From contig USGZ01000073.1 of assembly GCA_900554265.1 (NCBI GenBank), forward strand, positions 1 to 7,564: a DNA stretch of 7,564 nucleotides, given 5' to 3'. The translations under genes were made by a program, and so were the position numbers. This stretch comes from an uncultured Porphyromonadaceae bacterium (GTDB taxonomy: Bacteria; Bacteroidota; Bacteroidia; Bacteroidales; Muribaculaceae). The notes under the pieces were generated by a model. The model did no database searches and was not told the DNA's origin. It saw only the letters and a program-made list of their open reading frames with translations. Shown one piece after another: positions 6,867 to 7,564 of the stretch (position 1 is its first letter; each line of letters begins with the position of its first letter).

Positions 6867-6917
6867 CGCAATTATTCCGAGGACGGTCCCGCGCCGCCCG
6901 CTAAACACAGCGCAACG

Positions 6918-7564
6918 ATGAACGAACTGCCACAGAAATACGATCCCTCGAGTGTCGAGGACAAGTGGTATGCCTACTGGGTCGACCACAAGCTTTTCCA
7001 TTCCGAACCGGACGCACGCAAGCCCTATACCGTGGTCATTCCGCCGCCGAACGTCACCGGCGTTCTCCACATGGGCCACATGCTCAACAACACCATCCAG
7101 GATATTCTCGTCCGCCGCGCCCGCATGCAGGGCTACAACGCCTGCTGGGTGCCCGGAACGGACCACGCCTCCATCTCGACCGAGACCAAGGTAATCAAGA
7201 AACTCGCCGACGAGGGAATCAAGAAGACCGACCTCACCCGCGAGCAGTTCCTCGAACATGCCTGGGAGTGGACGCACAAGCACGGCGGCATCATCCTCAG
7301 GCAGCTGCGCAAACTCGGCGCCAGCTGCGACTGGGACCGCACGGCATTCACCATGGACCCCGAGCGCAGCAAGGCCGTCGTCAAGGTGTTCGTCGACCTC
7401 TACCGCAAGGGCCTGATATACCGCGGCCTGCGCATGGTCAACTGGGACCCCGTGAACCGCACCGCCATCAGCGACGACGAGGTGTTCTTCGAGCAGGAGA
7501 ACTCCAAGCTCTACTATCTGCGCTACTACCTGGCCGACGACGCCGAGCTTCCCGAAGGCTACGC
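6918..7564 (+). CDS. valS: Valyl-tRNA synthetase, N-terminal 215 residues (partial)
   Basis: ValRS is the class I synthetase that charges tRNA-Val in the cytoplasm and edits mischarged threonine. The visible part covers the first half of the Rossmann catalytic fold. PPPNVTG (42-48) leads into the HIGH-type signature HMGH (51-54). [16 protein letters not shown] (77-92) carries the GTDHA element that distinguishes ValRS. CDWDR (137-141) and NWDP (175-178) lead to the junction with the CP1 editing domain. The KMSKS motif, the anticodon-binding domain and the C-terminal coiled coil are beyond the right edge. The ATG at 6918 gives the usual short N-terminus ([18 protein letters not shown]) and lies about 50 bp after a TAACTTTG box, so valS probably has its own promoter 109 bp after the AlkD-like gene. 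Confidence 0.97.
   Translation, partial: MNELPQKYDPSSVEDKWYAYWVDHKLFHSEPDARKPYTVVIPPPNVTGVLHMGHMLNNTIQDILVRRARMQGYNACWVPGTDHASISTETKVIKKLADEGIKKTDLTREQFLEHAWEWTHKHGGIILRQLRKLGASCDWDRTAFTMDPERSKAVVKVFVDLYRKGLIYRGLRMVNWDPVNRTAISDDEVFFEQENSKLYYLRYYLADDAELPEGY

Noticed and set aside
6197..6871. Minus-strand frame (224 codons) opposite the AlkD-like gene
   Set aside because: The plus-strand frame has a good promoter box, a suitable start and family similarity. The opposite frame has low-complexity translation (including a run of F from the A-rich 5' end of the real gene).

Overview
The window looks like a chromosomal housekeeping segment from a Bacteroidetes bacterium, most likely an order Bacteroidales member with fairly high GC (perhaps Alistipes-like; the genus is a guess). 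The evidence is threefold: promoter-like TAnnTTTG boxes with an upstream TTTG, starts preceded by A/T-rich sequence rather than Shine-Dalgarno motifs, and protein architectures typical of that phylum (a RecQ of about 730 residues with an extra C-terminal region, a ClpP with a long N-terminal extension, and an amino-sugar-kinase-like protein fused to a RapZ C-terminal domain). No mobile element, CRISPR array, tRNA or rRNA was seen.

Minus strand, positions 6063 to 1: five genes run in one direction with short gaps or an overlap: clpP (gap 16 bp), clpX (gap 44 bp), recQ (gap 52 bp), an APH/AmgK-like kinase fused to a RapZ C-terminal domain (4-bp ATGA overlap), and a MurU-like sugar-1-phosphate nucleotidyltransferase cut by the left edge. 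The only good promoter match is upstream of clpP (TTTG, 19 nt, TAATTTTG), so the whole set is probably one transcription unit. It combines an ATP-dependent protease, a DNA repair helicase and a probable cell-wall amino-sugar salvage pair.

Positions 6064 to 6241 are an A/T-rich divergent promoter region. On the plus strand follow a small AlkD-like (DNA alkylation repair family) HEAT-repeat protein (6242-6808), a 109-bp intergenic stretch with a TAACTTTG box, repeated CGGCAAATTGC sequences and a short palindrome, and then the 5' part of valS (valyl-tRNA synthetase), which runs off the right edge.

The most interesting item is the kinase-RapZ fusion overlapped with the MurU-like gene. In Pseudomonas, AmgK and MurU turn salvaged N-acetylmuramate into UDP-MurNAc. 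In E. coli, the RapZ C-terminal domain senses glucosamine-6-phosphate. A single polypeptide joining the two suggests a salvage kinase gated by, or reporting on, amino-sugar supply. The architecture is probably conserved in Bacteroidetes, so it may be new in function rather than in sequence.
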